A stretch of DNA of 64,000 bases from Actinocatenispora sera (GTDB lineage: Bacteria > Actinomycetota > Actinomycetes > Mycobacteriales > Micromonosporaceae). Shown one piece after another: positions 25,978 to 34,064 of the stretch. The position numbers and the translations under genes were made by a program. Location of the stretch: NCBI RefSeq assembly GCF_018324685.1, contig NZ_AP023354.1, forward strand, positions 3,038,001 through 3,102,000, read 5' to 3'. The notes under the pieces were generated by a model. The model was not told where the DNA came from. It saw nothing but the letters and a program-made list of their open reading frames with translations, and did not search any database. Every line of letters starts with the position of its first letter. The stretch's first letter is position 1.

Positions 25978-27009
25978 CTACTCCAGCGTGTCGCCTCGCG
26001 CGCCCGGAAACCCTGTCCGGACAACCGAATTCGGTACCGGAGAGTCGGTGTGTTCGACAGCCGCGGCGAAGTGACAGGCGGCGCGGTGCTCGCGCGAGGG
26101 GGCGACGGTCGCCGGGTCGACCGTCGTGCAGATCGACCGTCCCGGGTCGACCAGCGGGCCGACCGGGCAGCGCGGATGGAACCGGCAGCCGGCCGGCGGG
26201 CGGTGCGGATCGCCGGGCTCGGCGTCGGCGACCGGCGAGTCCGGCGCCGCCAGCAGCGAACGGTGCGCCGAGGGCGCCGCGTCGACCAGCTCCCGGGTGT
26301 ACGGGTGCTGCGGGTCGGCGAGCAGCCGCTCCGCCGGGCCCATCTCGACGATGCGGCCCAGGTACAGCACCGCGACATAGTCGCTGACGTAGCGCACCAC
26401 GGCCAGGTTGTGCGAGATGAAAAGCATCGTCAGCCCCAGCTCGCGTTGCAGCTCGCGCACCAGGTTGAGCACCGATCCCTGGACCGACACGTCCAGCGCG
26501 GAGGTGATCTCGTCGGCGATGACCACCTCGGGCCGCGCCGCGAGCGCCCGGGCCAGCGCGATGCGCTGCCGCTGCCCGCCCGACAGCTCGCCCGGCAGTA
26601 CCCCGGAGCGGCCGGCGTCCAGCCCGACCAGCTCCAGCAGCCGCGCCACCTCGCCGCGGCGCGCCGGCCGCCGCCGGAACACCTCGCGCGGCAGCGCCTC
26701 GGCTATCGATTCGCCGACCGTCATCCGCGGATCCAGCGACGAGTACGGGTCCTGGAACACCAGCTGGATCGGCCGGCGGCCGCGCGGCAGCCGGCGTACG
26801 TCGGTGCCGTCGAGCAGTACCCGCCCGCCGGTCACCGGCGCCAGCCCGACCGCGGCGCGGGCCAGCGTCGACTTGCCCGACCCGGACTCGCCGACCAGCC
26901 CGACCACGCTGCCGGACGGGACCCGCAGGTCGACGCCGTCGACGGCGGTGAGCCCGGACCGGTGCGTGCCGTACCGCACCTGCACGTCCTCGAAGGCCAG
27001 CTCGGTCAT
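25978..27009 (-). CDS. Peptide ABC transporter ATPase, DppF/OppF type
   Basis: ABC ATPase of 343 residues: Walker A GESGSGKST (about 39-47), Q-loop VFQDPYSSLDPR, signature LSGGQRQRIALARAL, Walker B VVIADEITSALD, H-loop LLFISHN (ends FISHNLAVVRY). The C-terminal oligopeptide-transporter extension with cysteines (GCRFHPRCPVG, SICTTV, HRAACHF) is typical of Dpp/Opp ATPases. The start overlaps the upstream fusion as ATGA. Energises peptide import together with the fused DppCD and DppB. Confidence 0.93.
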   Translation of the reverse strand: MTELAFEDVQVRYGTHRSGLTAVDGVDLRVPSGSVVGLVGESGSGKSTLARAAVGLAPVTGGRVLLDGTDVRRLPRGRRPIQLVFQDPYSSLDPRMTVGESIAEALPREVFRRRPARRGEVARLLELVGLDAGRSGVLPGELSGGQRQRIALARALAARPEVVIADEITSALDVSVQGSVLNLVRELQRELGLTMLFISHNLAVVRYVSDYVAVLYLGRIVEMGPAERLLADPQHPYTRELVDAAPSAHRSLLAAPDSPVADAEPGDPHRPPAGCRFHPRCPVGPLVDPGRSICTTVDPATVAPSREHRAACHFAAAVEHTDSPVPNSVVRTGFPGARGDTLE

Positions 27010-28913
27010 GCGGTTCCCTCCACCGGGATGCGATCGTCGGCGGTGTCGTCGGCGCCCGGGTCGGTGACTGGATGCCAGCAGGCGACCCGGTGGTCGTCGG
27101 TGACCGGCGCCAGCTGCGGGTCCGCCGAGCGGCACCGGTCGGTGGCGTACCGGCAGCGCTGCGCGAACGCGCACCCGGCCGGCAGCGCGGTCGGCTCCGG
27201 CGGCCGGCCGGCGATGACCCCCAGCGGCCGGTCCCGGTCGGCCGCGAGATCCGGTACCACCGCGAGCAGCGCCCGGGTGTAGGGATGCTGCGCCCGCTCG
27301 GCCAGCTCGGCGGCCGGCAGGTCCTCCACGATGCGTCCCGCGTACATCACCAGCACCCGCTCGCAGGTCTGGGTCACCACGGCGATGTCGTGACTGATCA
27401 GCAGGACCGCCGCGGCGGTGTCCCGGCGTACCCGGTCGAGCAGCCGCAGCACCTGGCGCTGCACCGTGACGTCCAGCGCGGTGGTCGGCTCGTCGGCGAT
27501 GATCAGCCGGGGCGTACCCATCAGACCCATGCCGATCATCGCCCGCTGCCGCATCCCGCCGGAGAACTCGTGCGGGTACTGGTGGGCCCGCTTGGCCGGG
27601 GCCGGCACCCGCACCTGCGCGAGCCGCTCGATCGCCCGTACCAGCGCGCCGCGGCGGCCGAGGCCCTGGTGCTCCTGCGCCACCTCGGCCAGCTGCCGGC
27701 CGATCCGCCGGGTCGGGTTGAACGAGGTGGTCGGGTCCTGGAACACCATCGCCAGCGAGGTACCCAGCAGGGTGCGGACCTCCCGCTCCGGCACCGACAG
27801 CAGCGGCCGGCCGGCGAAGTCCAGCCGGCCCGCGGTCACCTCACCCGGGCGTTCGATCAGCCGTGCCGCCGCCAACGCGGTGAGGCTCTTGCCCGAGCCG
27901 GACTCGCCGACCACGCCGACCGCCTCGCCCGCGCCGAGCGTGAACGTCACGCCGCGCACCGGTTCGGCCCAGCCGGTCGGGGTCGGGAACCGTACCGACA
28001 GGTCCTCGACCCGCAGCACCGCATCGGGGTCGTCGGGCCCGGTGGGCGCCGCAGCGGGGCGTCCCGGCGCGCGCGACAGCAGCCGGCGCAGCGGCGTGCG
28101 GTGCCCCAGCGCCGCGGCGATCGTCTCGCCGCACAGGTTGAACGCCAACCCCGCCACCACCACCGCGACACCCGGGCCGAGCGCCGCCGCCGGGTTGGTG
28201 TAGATCCGGTTCAGCCCGTCGCCCAGCAGCCGACCCCAGTCGTACGACGGGGCCTGCACACCGATGCCCAGAAACGAAAGGCCGGCGAACGACAGCAGCG
28301 CCGCGCCGGCGCCGATCGTCGCGTTGACCACGAGCGGCTCGGCGATGTTCGGCAGCACGTGCCGCACCAGCACCCGCAGCCGGCCGGCACCGGCGATCCG
28401 GGCCGCCGCCACGTAGTCGCGTCCGGCGACCGACGCCGAGAGGGTCTGCGCCACCCGGGCGAACCCCGGCGCCGTGGCGAACCCGATCGCGAGCACCGCA
28501 CCGGTGGTACCCACGCCGAACACGACCGCGAAGAACAGCGCGAGCAGCAGCCCGGGGAACGCCACCGCGATGTTGACGACCGCCACCACCACCCGGCCGG
28601 CTCGGCGGGGCAGCACGGCCGGCGCGGTACCCAGCACGGTGCCGACGGTGACGCCGATCAGCATCGCCAGCAGCGCCAGCCCGATCGACAGCCGCGTGGC
28701 GACCAGGGTGCGGGCGAACAGGTCGCGGCCCAGCGCGTCGGTGCCGAGCAGGTGCGCGCCGGAGGGGCCCTGCTGGATCGCGTCGGTGTCGACCGCGGTC
28801 GCCTGGGCGCCCCAGACGATCGGTGCCACCACGGCGAGCGCCAGTACGAACAGCAGCAGGATCGCCGCGCACGCCCCGAGCGGCGTGCGCAGGACCGCGC
28901 GAAGCCGGCGCAT
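27006..28913 (-). CDS. Peptide ABC transporter DppC-DppD fusion (permease plus ATPase)
   Basis: One polypeptide of 635 residues. Residues about 1-285 are a DppC-type permease with LGTDALGRDLFARTLVATR and the EAA-like loop (YVAAARIAGAGRLRVLVRHVLPN). Residues about 305-600 are a DppD-type ATPase: Walker A GESGSGKS (about 334), Q-loop VFQDPTTSFNPTR, FSGGMRQRAMIGMGL, Walker B LIIADEPTTALD, LLISHD, followed by the cysteine-bearing C-terminus (GCAFAQRCRYATDRC). Such fusions occur in actinobacterial dipeptide/nickel systems. TGATG overlap with DppB upstream, ATGA with DppF downstream. Confidence 0.93.
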   Translation of the reverse strand: MRRLRAVLRTPLGACAAILLLFVLALAVVAPIVWGAQATAVDTDAIQQGPSGAHLLGTDALGRDLFARTLVATRLSIGLALLAMLIGVTVGTVLGTAPAVLPRRAGRVVVAVVNIAVAFPGLLLALFFAVVFGVGTTGAVLAIGFATAPGFARVAQTLSASVAGRDYVAAARIAGAGRLRVLVRHVLPNIAEPLVVNATIGAGAALLSFAGLSFLGIGVQAPSYDWGRLLGDGLNRIYTNPAAALGPGVAVVVAGLAFNLCGETIAAALGHRTPLRRLLSRAPGRPAAAPTGPDDPDAVLRVEDLSVRFPTPTGWAEPVRGVTFTLGAGEAVGVVGESGSGKSLTALAAARLIERPGEVTAGRLDFAGRPLLSVPEREVRTLLGTSLAMVFQDPTTSFNPTRRIGRQLAEVAQEHQGLGRRGALVRAIERLAQVRVPAPAKRAHQYPHEFSGGMRQRAMIGMGLMGTPRLIIADEPTTALDVTVQRQVLRLLDRVRRDTAAAVLLISHDIAVVTQTCERVLVMYAGRIVEDLPAAELAERAQHPYTRALLAVVPDLAADRDRPLGVIAGRPPEPTALPAGCAFAQRCRYATDRCRSADPQLAPVTDDHRVACWHPVTDPGADDTADDRIPVEGTA

Positions 28914-29911
28914 CACGCCTCCCGGATCGTCGAACGCGGATCGAGCACCCCGAGCAGGACGTCCACGACCAGGTTGACCAGCAGCACGCCGACCCCGTAG
29001 ACCAGCACGATGCCCTGCACCATCGGATAGTCCTTGGCCAGGATCGACGACACGATCTTCGCCCCCAGCCCCGGCCAGGCGAACACGTTCTCGACCAGGA
29101 TGGTGCCGGCCACCATCGAGGTCAGCATCAGCCCGGCCAGCGTCAGCGTCGCGGTCACCGCGTTCGGCAGCGCGTGCCGCAGGTAGATCCGGCGGGGCCG
29201 CAGCCGCTTCGCCCGCGCGGTACGCACGAAGTCCTGGCCGAGCACCGCGAGCATCTCCACCCGCACGATGCGCGCCAGCACCGCGGCCGGGCCGACCGCG
29301 AGCGCCACCACCGGCAGCACGAACGACAGCGGACCCTGCTGGCCGGCGACCGGGAACCAGTGCAGGTTGACCGCGAACACGTACACCAGCGCCACCGCGA
29401 GCAGGAACTCCGGGATCGCGGCCAGCACCACGGCGCCGATCGCGAACCCGAGCTCGCCGCCCCGCCGCCGACCGGCCCGGGTGGCGACCGCCATCGTCAC
29501 CCCCAGCGGCACCGCGACCAGCAGCACCAGCAGGAAGGCGAGGATCGCCAGCTGCGCGGTGGCCGGCAGTCGCTGGCCGATCACGTCGGCCACCGACTCG
29601 TTGCTGGACACCGACACGCCCAGGTTGCCGTGCACGAGGCCCTGCAGGTAGTGCCAGTACTGCACCACCAGCGGGTCGTCCAGGCCGAGCAGCTCCCGCC
29701 GTGCCCGGACCACCGAGGCCGGCGCGTTCATCCCCAACGCCGCCCGTACCGGGTCGCCCGGCACCAGGTGGATCATCAGGAACGACGCGGTCACCAGTAC
29801 CCACAGCGAGATCGCGAACCGGCCGAGGCGGCGCAGCGCGAACAGCAGCCAGGGGCTGCGCCACACCCGTACCGCGGTGGCCGGCAGCGCCGGTCGCAGC
29901 TCGGTGGTCAT
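28913..29911 (-). CDS. Peptide ABC transporter permease, DppB type
   Basis: Permease of 332 residues with six membrane helices. The N-terminal block FLMIHLVPGDPVRAALG and the loop GQDFVRTARAKRLRPRRIYLRHALPNAV are the DppB/OppB hallmarks. It pairs with the DppC half of the following fusion gene. Starts 10 bases after the solute-binding protein gene and ends in a one-base overlap with the fusion gene. Confidence 0.93.
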   Translation of the reverse strand: MTTELRPALPATAVRVWRSPWLLFALRRLGRFAISLWVLVTASFLMIHLVPGDPVRAALGMNAPASVVRARRELLGLDDPLVVQYWHYLQGLVHGNLGVSVSSNESVADVIGQRLPATAQLAILAFLLVLLVAVPLGVTMAVATRAGRRRGGELGFAIGAVVLAAIPEFLLAVALVYVFAVNLHWFPVAGQQGPLSFVLPVVALAVGPAAVLARIVRVEMLAVLGQDFVRTARAKRLRPRRIYLRHALPNAVTATLTLAGLMLTSMVAGTILVENVFAWPGLGAKIVSSILAKDYPMVQGIVLVYGVGVLLVNLVVDVLLGVLDPRSTIREA

Positions 29912-29921
29912 CCTCTGGACC

Positions 29922-31505
29922 TCACTGGTACATGCGGATCGACGCCGGGTCGATGCCGTCGTTGGAGATGAACTTCGCGTTCTTGCCGAACGTCGGCACC
30001 ATGGAGTCCACATAGGACACGACGTCGACGTTGCGGTAGAGCGCCTTCTCGGCGGCCGCCCACTCGCCGCAGCCCTTGTTGCCGGCCATGGTCATGGCCT
30101 GCTGCACGTGCTTGGCGTAGTCGGCGTTGTCGATGTGGGAGAAGTTCGTGCCCTTGGGCGGCACCGCGCCGGAGACGAACGGGACGATGGTGCTCGGCAG
30201 CCCGGTGGTGATCGGCGACATCGACACGTCCCAGTTGCCGGAGCTGAACAGCACCTCGTTCAGCCCGGTACTGTCGATCGCCTTGAGCTTGACGTCGACA
30301 CCGAGCTTGTGCCAGGTCTGCTGCACCAGCTCCGCCGCGGCCGCCGCGGTCGAGCCGATCCCGGTCTGGTACAGCACCGTCAGCGACAGCTTCTTGCCGC
30401 CCTTGACCCGGGTGCCGCCCGGGCCGACCGTCCAACCGGCCGCCGTGAGCCCCGCCTTCGCCGCCGCCGCGTCGAAGCCCGGCACGGTGCCCTGCACCGT
30501 GTTCACCCGGCACGGGTTCGGCGCCACCGTCACCAGCCCGGTCGCGGGCGTGCCCCGGCTGTCGGTGAGTACCTTGCCGACCCGGGCCAGGTCGAGCGCC
30601 TGCACCAGCGCCTTGCGGACCGCCTCGTCCTTGGTGGCCCGGCCGTCGGCCTGGTTGAAGAACAGCTGGCCGAACGGGGACCGTACGTCGGCGTGGAACA
30701 GCTTCTGCGCCGACAACCGCTGCTGGTCCGGGCCGTTGACCGACACCGCGTTCAGCTCGCCGGACAGCATCAGGTTCGCCGCGGTCGTCTCGTTGCTGAT
30801 GACCTTGACGACGACCTTGTCCGGCAACCCCTTCTGCTTCGGGTTCCAGTCGCCCGGACCCCAGGTGAAGTCCTTGCGCCGGGTCAGCGTGTAGTGGTCG
30901 TTGGGCACGATCTCGGAGACCTTGAACATGCCGGTCCCCGCACCGCCCTTGGCGAGCAGCTTCGGATCGTGCAACCCCTTGCCGCACACGATCGACACGG
31001 TGCCGATGTTCAACAGCAGGAACGGATCCGCGCTGCCGCTCTTGACCGTCACCGTGCGGCTCGCCTCGTCCGCCGTGGCCGTGGTCCCGGGCGTGACCCA
31101 CAGCCCGGTCAGCGGCGACTTGTTCTTCGCATCGCCCAGGTAGCTGATGTTGTCGGCCACGTCCTTGGCGGTCAGCGGCGACCCGTCGTCGCAGGTCAGG
31201 CCGCGGCGCAGGGTGAACGTCGCGGTATGCGTGTCGGCGGTCCACTTCGCCGCCAACCCCGACTTCACCGACCCGTCGTTCTGCACCTCGACCAGCCGGC
31301 TGTACAGGAAGCGGTCCACCCCGCGGGTCACCGACAGCACGGTCTGAATCGGGTCCAGGTTGCCCGGGTCGGTGGCGACCGACATCGTGAACGTCTTGCC
31401 GTCGACGAGCGTGCCGCCCGATCCGGCGGCACCGCCGGTCGAGCATCCGGCGAGCGCGAGCGCGCCCACCCCGAGCAGACACACGACGGTACGTGCGGGC
31501 CTCAT
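29922..31505 (-). CDS. Peptide ABC transporter solute-binding lipoprotein, SBP family 5
   Basis: Extracellular lipoprotein of 527 residues. Lipobox LALAGC with C21. SBP_bac_5 features: TDPGNLDPIQTVLSVTRGV near the mature N-terminus, KSGLAAKWTADTHTATFTLRRGLTCDDGSPLTAKDV (about 82-117), and DEAVRKALVQALDLARV. It delivers peptides or peptide-like compounds to DppB/DppCD. Starts in an ATGA overlap with the upstream class A-like hydrolase gene. Ligand not readable from sequence; neighbours suggest D-residue-containing peptides. Confidence 0.93.
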   Translation of the reverse strand: MRPARTVVCLLGVGALALAGCSTGGAAGSGGTLVDGKTFTMSVATDPGNLDPIQTVLSVTRGVDRFLYSRLVEVQNDGSVKSGLAAKWTADTHTATFTLRRGLTCDDGSPLTAKDVADNISYLGDAKNKSPLTGLWVTPGTTATADEASRTVTVKSGSADPFLLLNIGTVSIVCGKGLHDPKLLAKGGAGTGMFKVSEIVPNDHYTLTRRKDFTWGPGDWNPKQKGLPDKVVVKVISNETTAANLMLSGELNAVSVNGPDQQRLSAQKLFHADVRSPFGQLFFNQADGRATKDEAVRKALVQALDLARVGKVLTDSRGTPATGLVTVAPNPCRVNTVQGTVPGFDAAAAKAGLTAAGWTVGPGGTRVKGGKKLSLTVLYQTGIGSTAAAAAELVQQTWHKLGVDVKLKAIDSTGLNEVLFSSGNWDVSMSPITTGLPSTIVPFVSGAVPPKGTNFSHIDNADYAKHVQQAMTMAGNKGCGEWAAAEKALYRNVDVVSYVDSMVPTFGKNAKFISNDGIDPASIRMYQ

Positions 31506-32425
31506 CGGCTACCTCCAGCCAGGTCCGGAACGGGTACGGGTTGTTCCTGCCGCAGGTGCTCGACCGCGAGCCGCCCGGCGGTACCGATCGCGGCGTCGAT
31601 CGCCGGTTGCCGCTGCGCCAGGCTGCTCGCCCGGGTGAACACGGCGACCGCGTACGCGCGCCCGTCGGGGTAGCTGACCACGCCGGCCTCGTTGCGGATC
31701 GCCGGCAGCGTGCCGGTCTTGGCCGCGATGCCGACGCCGTCGGGGAAGCCGCTGCTGAGCCGGTGCGGCCAGATCTGCTCGGCCATGATCGCCCGAACCT
31801 GCGCGCAGGCTTCCGGCGACGCGGCCCGGTCGGTCCAGATCGCGTCCAGCAGCGCGGTGATCTCGGCCGGCGTCGACGCCGTGGTACGGGTCGGGTCCAG
31901 CACCGTGAGCCCCCGCAGCTGCTCGGCGCTCGCCGCCGCCAGCGCCACGTCCGGATCACCGTTCGGGTCGGTGCCGAGGTCGTCGGCCACCGAGGCGAAC
32001 AGGTCGGTACAGCAGCCGCACAGCCGCGTGTGCGTCAGGCCGAGGTCGGCCAGCACGGCATCGACCGCCGCCTGCCCGACCCGGTGGAACACCACGTCGG
32101 TGGCGGCGTTGTCGCTCATCGTCAGCATGTTGCGGGCCAGATCGCGCCAGCTCATCTGCACGTCGTCGCCGCACCCGGCGGTACCGATGCCACCGATCCG
32201 GTAGCCCACCGTCACCGTCGCCCGCTCACGCGGATCGAGGCGGCCGGCGGCGACCTCCCGCGCGTACGCCACCGCCACGACGATCTTGAACACCGAGGCG
32301 AGCACCACCGGTTCGTCGGCAGCCACCGCGACGCTCGGCCCGTCCGGCACCCCGATCTCGCGGGCGTGCACGAACCCGGTCGCGCCGGCAGCGGTGAACA
32401 CCGAGCGGATCTCGTCCGCGATCAC
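31502..32425 (-). CDS. Class A beta-lactamase-like serine hydrolase, cytosolic
   Basis: Serine hydrolase of 307 residues with the three active-site motifs of class A penicillin-recognising enzymes: S44VFK47, S104DN106 and K236TG238. No signal peptide or lipobox, unlike true beta-lactamases, and no clear ExxLN omega-loop, so an antibiotic-resistance role is unlikely; peptidase, amidase or esterase activity on imported compounds is more plausible. Cysteines C136, C138 and C139 cluster. GTG start overlaps the upstream gene as GTGA. Confidence 0.83.
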   Translation of the reverse strand: MIADEIRSVFTAAGATGFVHAREIGVPDGPSVAVAADEPVVLASVFKIVVAVAYAREVAAGRLDPRERATVTVGYRIGGIGTAGCGDDVQMSWRDLARNMLTMSDNAATDVVFHRVGQAAVDAVLADLGLTHTRLCGCCTDLFASVADDLGTDPNGDPDVALAAASAEQLRGLTVLDPTRTTASTPAEITALLDAIWTDRAASPEACAQVRAIMAEQIWPHRLSSGFPDGVGIAAKTGTLPAIRNEAGVVSYPDGRAYAVAVFTRASSLAQRQPAIDAAIGTAGRLAVEHLRQEQPVPVPDLAGGSR

Positions 32426-33807
32426 GACGACACCCGCGGGTCGGCCCGGCCGGTGTGCAGGTACCGGGCCGGACCAGCACCGGCACCGACGAACGCGTGC
32501 GGTGTGTGCAGGCCGTGCTCGGGTTCGCGCGGCAGCATCGTGTCCCCGCGCCAGCTCACCAGCTCCAGCTTGGTCACCGGCTCGCCCAGCTCGACGAAGA
32601 TGCCCTTCGGGGTGCGCTCCAGCCAGATCCGGCCCTCGTCGTCCTGGCTGACCACCTGGTCGGCCACCGACGAGGAGTAGGTGCCGAGATACCGGCTCGC
32701 GTCCACGGCCGGAGGCTCGTCCGCCGGCACCGGCATCGCCGGCAGCTCGACCCCGGCCAGCTCCCGCAGCACGGTGCCCACGAGCTCGGTGTACAGCGGC
32801 ATCGGGTTGCCGCCGTTGGTCAGCAGCGAGACCGCGACGTTCCGGTCCGGCACGATACGCAGGAACGCGTTCTGCCCGATGGTGCCGCCGTCGTGCCCGA
32901 TCACCGGGCCGCCGGGGAAGTCGAACAGTTCGAAGCCCAGTCCCCACGCGTCGCCCATCAGGCCGAGCTCCGGTAGCTCCACCTGCCGCGCGCGCATCGC
33001 CCGCGCGCTCGCCGCGCTCAACACGCTCGTACCGTCCGGGCCGGCGCCGTCGGACAGGTGCATCCGGGCGAACCCGAGCAGGTCGCGCGCCCGCATCGTC
33101 AGCATGGAGCCGGCCGGCGCGTTCGACGGCGCCAGCGCCCACACCGGCGCCGGTACCGGATCGGCGTCGGGGGCGGGCGGGATGTGCCCCACCGCGGCCC
33201 GGTACATGATCGCCTCGTGCGGGCCGTGCGCGGTGTGCGTCAACCCCAGCGGCGTGATCAGCTGCTCGCGCAGGCACTGCTCGTACGGCTTGCCGCGCAG
33301 CACCTCCACCACCCGGCCCAGCACGCAGAACCCGGCGTTGTTGTACGAGAACATCTCGCCCGGCGCGAACAGCTGCGGCACGTCGGCCAGCGTCGCCACG
33401 TACTTCTCGACGCAGTCGTCGCCGCGGCCGGTGTCGGTGAAGATGTCACCCTCGAACCCGGCGACGTGGCACAGCAGCTGGCGTACGGTGATCGCCGCGG
33501 CCGCGTCCTCGTCGGCGATCCGGAACTCCGGCAGGTAGCTGCGTACGGTCGCGTCCAGCTCCAGCCGGCCCTCGTCCACCAGCTGCATGATCAACGTCGA
33601 GGTCCACAGCTTCGTGATCGACCCGACCTGGAACACCGAGTCGGTCGTCGCCTCGACCCCGGTGGCCTTGCTCAGTACGCCCGACGCGGTGTCGACGATC
33701 TCGTCGCCCGCCATGATCGCCACGGCCGCCGCGGGAACCCCGTTGTCGGCGAGCAGCTTCGGCAGCCGCTCCTCGACCCACCCGCCGACCTCTGACAGCT
33801 GGGACAT
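32422..33807 (-). CDS. Class C beta-lactamase-type serine hydrolase / D-aminopeptidase-like
   Basis: Hydrolase of 461 residues with S63ITK66, Y-N-N in MFSYNNAGF and H-D-G in GPVIGHDGGT. It is clearly related to the second half of the S9 fusion encoded downstream (shared FTDTGRGDDCV segment, shared LGLTHT and AAVGH blocks), implying duplication within the cluster. No signal peptide, so cytosolic. Such proteins include D-aminopeptidases, DD-peptidases and esterases. AAGGAG precedes the ATG; probable first gene of the tightly overlapped operon. Confidence 0.88.
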   Translation of the reverse strand: MSQLSEVGGWVEERLPKLLADNGVPAAAVAIMAGDEIVDTASGVLSKATGVEATTDSVFQVGSITKLWTSTLIMQLVDEGRLELDATVRSYLPEFRIADEDAAAAITVRQLLCHVAGFEGDIFTDTGRGDDCVEKYVATLADVPQLFAPGEMFSYNNAGFCVLGRVVEVLRGKPYEQCLREQLITPLGLTHTAHGPHEAIMYRAAVGHIPPAPDADPVPAPVWALAPSNAPAGSMLTMRARDLLGFARMHLSDGAGPDGTSVLSAASARAMRARQVELPELGLMGDAWGLGFELFDFPGGPVIGHDGGTIGQNAFLRIVPDRNVAVSLLTNGGNPMPLYTELVGTVLRELAGVELPAMPVPADEPPAVDASRYLGTYSSSVADQVVSQDDEGRIWLERTPKGIFVELGEPVTKLELVSWRGDTMLPREPEHGLHTPHAFVGAGAGPARYLHTGRADPRVSS

Positions 33808-33835
33808 GTCCGCTCCTTCGTCGCAGGATTCACCG

Positions 33836-33841
33836 ACCCTA
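33836..33841 (-). promoter_or_regulatory. Possible -10 of the peptide/D-amino-acid operon
   Basis: TAGGGT on the minus strand, giving a leader of about 22 bases with AAGGAG before the ATG at 33807. No convincing -35. The PucR-gene palindrome is not repeated here. Confidence 0.35.
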
Positions 33842-34064
33842 GGCGCGCCCAGCACGGCGGAGTTCGTGCCGCAAGACAGGAGTCGCGGATCCGTTTGGTG
33901 CCCGACGACGAGGCGCGAGCTCCACCGGTACGGCGGGGTCGGCCCCGGCCCCGACCGGGCCGGCAGGCCCGGCTCGCGGCGACCGACGCCGCCCGCCCGC
34001 GGCCCCTCGCGGCCCGCGGACGGCTCCTCCCGGGCGGCTCTGCGGGATGGCTGTGTGGTGCGGT

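Noticed and set aside
31502-33807. Antibiotic-resistance beta-lactamases
   Set aside because: No export signals and embedded in a peptide-catabolism operon.
33935-33956. Hairpin GGTCGG / CCGACC after the deacylase as terminator
   Set aside because: Only six pairs in a very GC-rich stretch with no other support.
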